Source: DATBHW01 sp035307385 (GTDB lineage: Bacteria; Chloroflexota; Ktedonobacteria; Ktedonobacterales; DATBGS01). Taken from it: a DNA stretch of 64,000 bases. Positions within the stretch are counted from its first letter, which is position 1. Each line of letters opens with the position of its first letter. Shown piece after piece: positions 62,770 to 64,000 of the stretch. The DNA lies in NCBI GenBank assembly GCA_035307385.1, contig DATGID010000100.1, positions 113,905 to 177,904 on the forward strand, written 5' to 3'. Made by a program: the position numbers and the translations under genes. The notes under the pieces were generated by a model that did not search any database, was not told where the DNA came from, and saw nothing but the letters and a program-made list of their open reading frames with translations.

Positions 62770-63060
62770 CTAACGCTCACGTCCAAGGGGGTCGGGTACA
62801 AAGAGCTTGCTAACGCCGTGGCTTCTTGGTTCAGGCTGGGCAATCTGCGGTTGAGCCGCAGGCAGTTGCTGCCTAGCGCGGTTTGCGTTGGCTAGGTTCT
62901 GGTCCCGGCTGAACTTAGAGAACCAGATACTGCCGGGGATACACAGCACAACGAGGAACACCGTGCCGCACATGGGGATGTTCGCGGCGTAGAACACGAG
63001 CATGAGCACGGCACAGGCAATAGCGAGCGCCAATGCGCCGCCTTTGGTCATAAAGCTCAC
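62770..63060 (-). CDS. Small membrane protein of the element
   Basis: A 96-residue protein with two hydrophobic helices (ALALAIACAVLMLVFYAA and CGTVFLVVLCIPGSIWF) and a Gln/Pro-rich cytoplasmic tail. AAGGGGTGAG lies before the ATG. It is 35 bases upstream of the translocase ATPase and in the same operon. Small two-helix proteins often anchor T4SS ATPases, which would explain why the ATPase lacks its own helices; this is inference. Confidence 0.6.
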   Translation of the reverse strand: MSFMTKGGALALAIACAVLMLVFYAANIPMCGTVFLVVLCIPGSIWFSKFSRDQNLANANRARQQLPAAQPQIAQPEPRSHGVSKLFVPDPLGRER

Positions 63061-63120
63061 CCCTTCTCTGTTTGTCTACGAGAGTTTGCGCGAACGCTCA
63101 AGATGAATATACGCATTCAT

Positions 63121-63149
63121 ATTATGTACGATTTGCGTTCAGTTTGCAA
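63121..63149 (-). promoter_or_regulatory. Leftward promoter of the element operon
   Basis: Minus strand TTGCAA (63149-63144), a 17-base spacer and CATAAT (63126-63121), about 60 bases before the small membrane protein gene. Confidence 0.5.
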
Positions 63150-63225
63150 GATGGTCAAGAGTTGAGAAGCAGCAGATTAGGACGTCCTGTTGTGAATTTC
63201 ACGGCAATATAACGCCTGCTTACTC

Positions 63226-63254
63226 TTTACTGTACATGTAAATACATGTACACT
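63226..63254 (+). promoter_or_regulatory. Rightward promoter with 22-bp operator palindrome
   Basis: TTTACT (63226-63231), a 17-base spacer and TACACT (63249-63254). The perfect palindrome tgtacatgta-aa-tacatgtaca (63231-63252) fills the spacer and touches both hexamers, a classic place for a repressor. Confidence 0.55.
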
Positions 63255-63306
63255 GGTAGGTAGGTAAGCAAGGAGAAGAACATCAAGCACCAGAGAAAAT
63301 AAAAAG

Positions 63307-63327
63307 ACCAGCGTTACGAGCGCTGGT
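63307..63327 (-). terminator. Hairpin with T-rich tail on minus strand
   Basis: Seven-base stem accagcg/cgctggt with a seven-base loop; on the minus strand it is followed by ctttttatttt. It may block read-through towards the leftward promoter. Confidence 0.45.
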
Positions 63328-63379
63328 TAAGGAGCAGAAAAAAAGAATCTAGCAAGCACTTTAACAGAAGGAACAAGGA

Positions 63380-63568
63380 ATGTCCAGCAAGTTTTGGAAG
63401 CGGCTGGCTCGTAAGAGCGGCCAACTCCTAGCCGATAGCATCCAGTTGGTACTCGTAGACGCCACATTCGGCAAAAGCAAGTACCGTAAGCATGGAGAAC
63501 GGCTGCGGCCAATCATTCACCGCACGATTAACAACGAAAGGACAATCATTGTAAAAAGCCAAAAGTAA
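63380..63568 (+). CDS. Small basic protein of the element
   Basis: A 62-residue basic protein (MSSKFWKRLARKSGQLLADS, KSKYRKHGERLRP) without a recognised family. AAGGA lies before the ATG. It is the first gene of the rightward operon under the palindromic operator, a place often used for regulators or DNA-binding proteins, but no HTH is evident. Confidence 0.55.
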   Translation: MSSKFWKRLARKSGQLLADSIQLVLVDATFGKSKYRKHGERLRPIIHRTINNERTIIVKSQK

Positions 63569-63625
63569 GGTGACCGCCTGGCCGGAGCGTTATCCGGCCA
63601 CCAATTTTAAGCAGGAGACACTGAT

Positions 63626-63793
63626 ATGACCATTGAACTGACACCCCAAGAAGAAGATACACTGCTCACGCTGCTGGCACCGATAGTCAATGAGGAACCG
63701 ACAGATGCACAGCAGTCGCTGTATGACAAGGTTTACTGCGCACATGATACAGCAACCTGTCCCAAATGCAGCATATATGAGGCGGCGGCATGA
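63626..63793 (+). CDS. 55-residue Cys-containing protein of the element
   Basis: A short protein of 55 residues with an acidic N-terminal half and a C-terminal YCAHDTATCPKCSIYEAAA that has three Cys and a His, a possible small zinc knuckle. AGGAG stands eight bases before the ATG. Its stop overlaps the next ATG (ATGA), so translation is coupled. Confidence 0.6.
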   Translation: MTIELTPQEEDTLLTLLAPIVNEEPTDAQQSLYDKVYCAHDTATCPKCSIYEAAA

Positions 63794-64000
63794 GCGCCGC
63801 CCCTCAACGCAAACACCGGACCTTCCTGACGGTCACTGAGGGCCACTACGCGGCTGCTGAAGAGGCTCTAGCGCTCGTCGCTGCATATAAGGCTCGCCAC
63901 CGCAAAGATTGCCCTACGTTAACCGAGGCGCTGCTGGCGATGGTGAAAATAGCGGCCAAGGTTGACGAGGGGGGACGCCGCCAGCGGGGGGGCGCACTGG
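63790..64000 (+). CDS. Unknown element protein, 3' end outside window
   Basis: The frame starts at the ATG overlapping the previous stop and stays open for 70 codons to the window edge. It begins MSAAPQRKHRTFLTVTEGHYAAAEEAL and contains a helical stretch with CPTLTEALLAMVKIAAKV, so a small DNA-binding protein is possible but not shown. Confidence 0.55.
   Translation, partial: MSAAPQRKHRTFLTVTEGHYAAAEEALALVAAYKARHRKDCPTLTEALLAMVKIAAKVDEGGRRQRGGAL

Larger units (their letters stand above)
63061..63379. other. 319-base divergent regulatory region of the element
   Basis: The region drives leftward and rightward operons. It holds a leftward promoter, a rightward promoter with a palindromic operator between its hexamers, and a hairpin at 63307-63327. 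No ORF is supported. Confidence 0.5.
59520..64000. mobile_element. Left part of an integrative element inserted in kbl
   Basis: From about 59520 to the right edge the gene content changes to mobile functions: a replication-relaxation protein, a large DNA-translocating ATPase, and a run of tiny unknown proteins. The left boundary is fixed by loss of kbl homology. No integrase is in this part. The right end is not seen. It could be an ICE or an integrated plasmid. Confidence 0.8.

Overview
The window looks like chromosome from a Chloroflexota bacterium, most likely a Ktedonobacteria-type lineage. This is inferred from gene content and a GC of roughly 57-58 %, not from a marker gene. The clues are DUF4190 proteins with Tyr/Gln/Pro-rich tails, a PP2C phosphatase with a large extracytoplasmic domain, many GAF-rich sensors, a LppX/LprG-type lipoprotein next to a DHA2 exporter, and a Rad50/NurA/Mre11 set. 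Most genes have a Shine-Dalgarno sequence, and several promoters share an extended -10 of the form TGn-TATAAT. No rRNA, tRNA or CRISPR array was seen.

Layout. 1-8.2 kb: hflX (5' end outside the window), a DUF5658 membrane protein, a soluble GAF chemoreceptor, a small XRE regulator, aspS and a membrane PP2C phosphatase. 8.4-12.4 kb: a three-gene exopolysaccharide module (GT4, WbaP-like phosphosugar transferase, GT4). 12.4-19.9 kb: a SpoU methyltransferase, an ECF sigma factor overlapping a membrane partner, a lone receiver domain, a YtxH protein, a PATAN-type protein, a serine-protease homologue lacking its histidine, and a small membrane protein. 20-27.3 kb: DNA-end processing, with sbcD/mre11, a TPR membrane protein and an sbcC/rad50-nurA operon. 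27.6-37.6 kb: two DUF4190 paralogues, a CPA1 antiporter, ftsH, an M16 homologue without zinc ligands, a membrane-anchored sulfite-oxidase-like molybdoenzyme, glnA and a small membrane protein. 37.6-45.7 kb: an EamA exporter, a 1118-residue sensor kinase, radC, and the lipoprotein/DHA2 pair. 46-53.8 kb: two Spinster-like MFS paralogues, pyrD, a secreted alpha/beta hydrolase, and an AraC/DUF2000 pair. 53.8-59.1 kb: a homocysteine methyltransferase/MTHFR fusion, chdC (hemQ), a DUF5680 protein, a propeller lipoprotein and a small acidic protein.

At about 59.52 kb the chromosome is broken. A gene of the glycine C-acetyltransferase (KBL/AONS) family is cut after its C-terminal third, and foreign DNA runs from there to the right edge. 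It carries a replication-relaxation protein, a VirD4/HerA-type DNA-translocating ATPase, small proteins, and a divergent promoter region with a 22-bp perfect palindrome. This is the left part of an integrative element whose other end lies outside the window.

The most interesting points are the LprG/P55-like lipid-export pair, the disrupted kbl with its element, two protease homologues that lost catalytic residues, an Mre11-Rad50-NurA set with an unusual CX6C hook, and a molybdoenzyme with an internal Tat-like motif after four membrane helices. Start sites were moved to internal codons where a ribosome-binding site or the family length favoured it; each case is noted.
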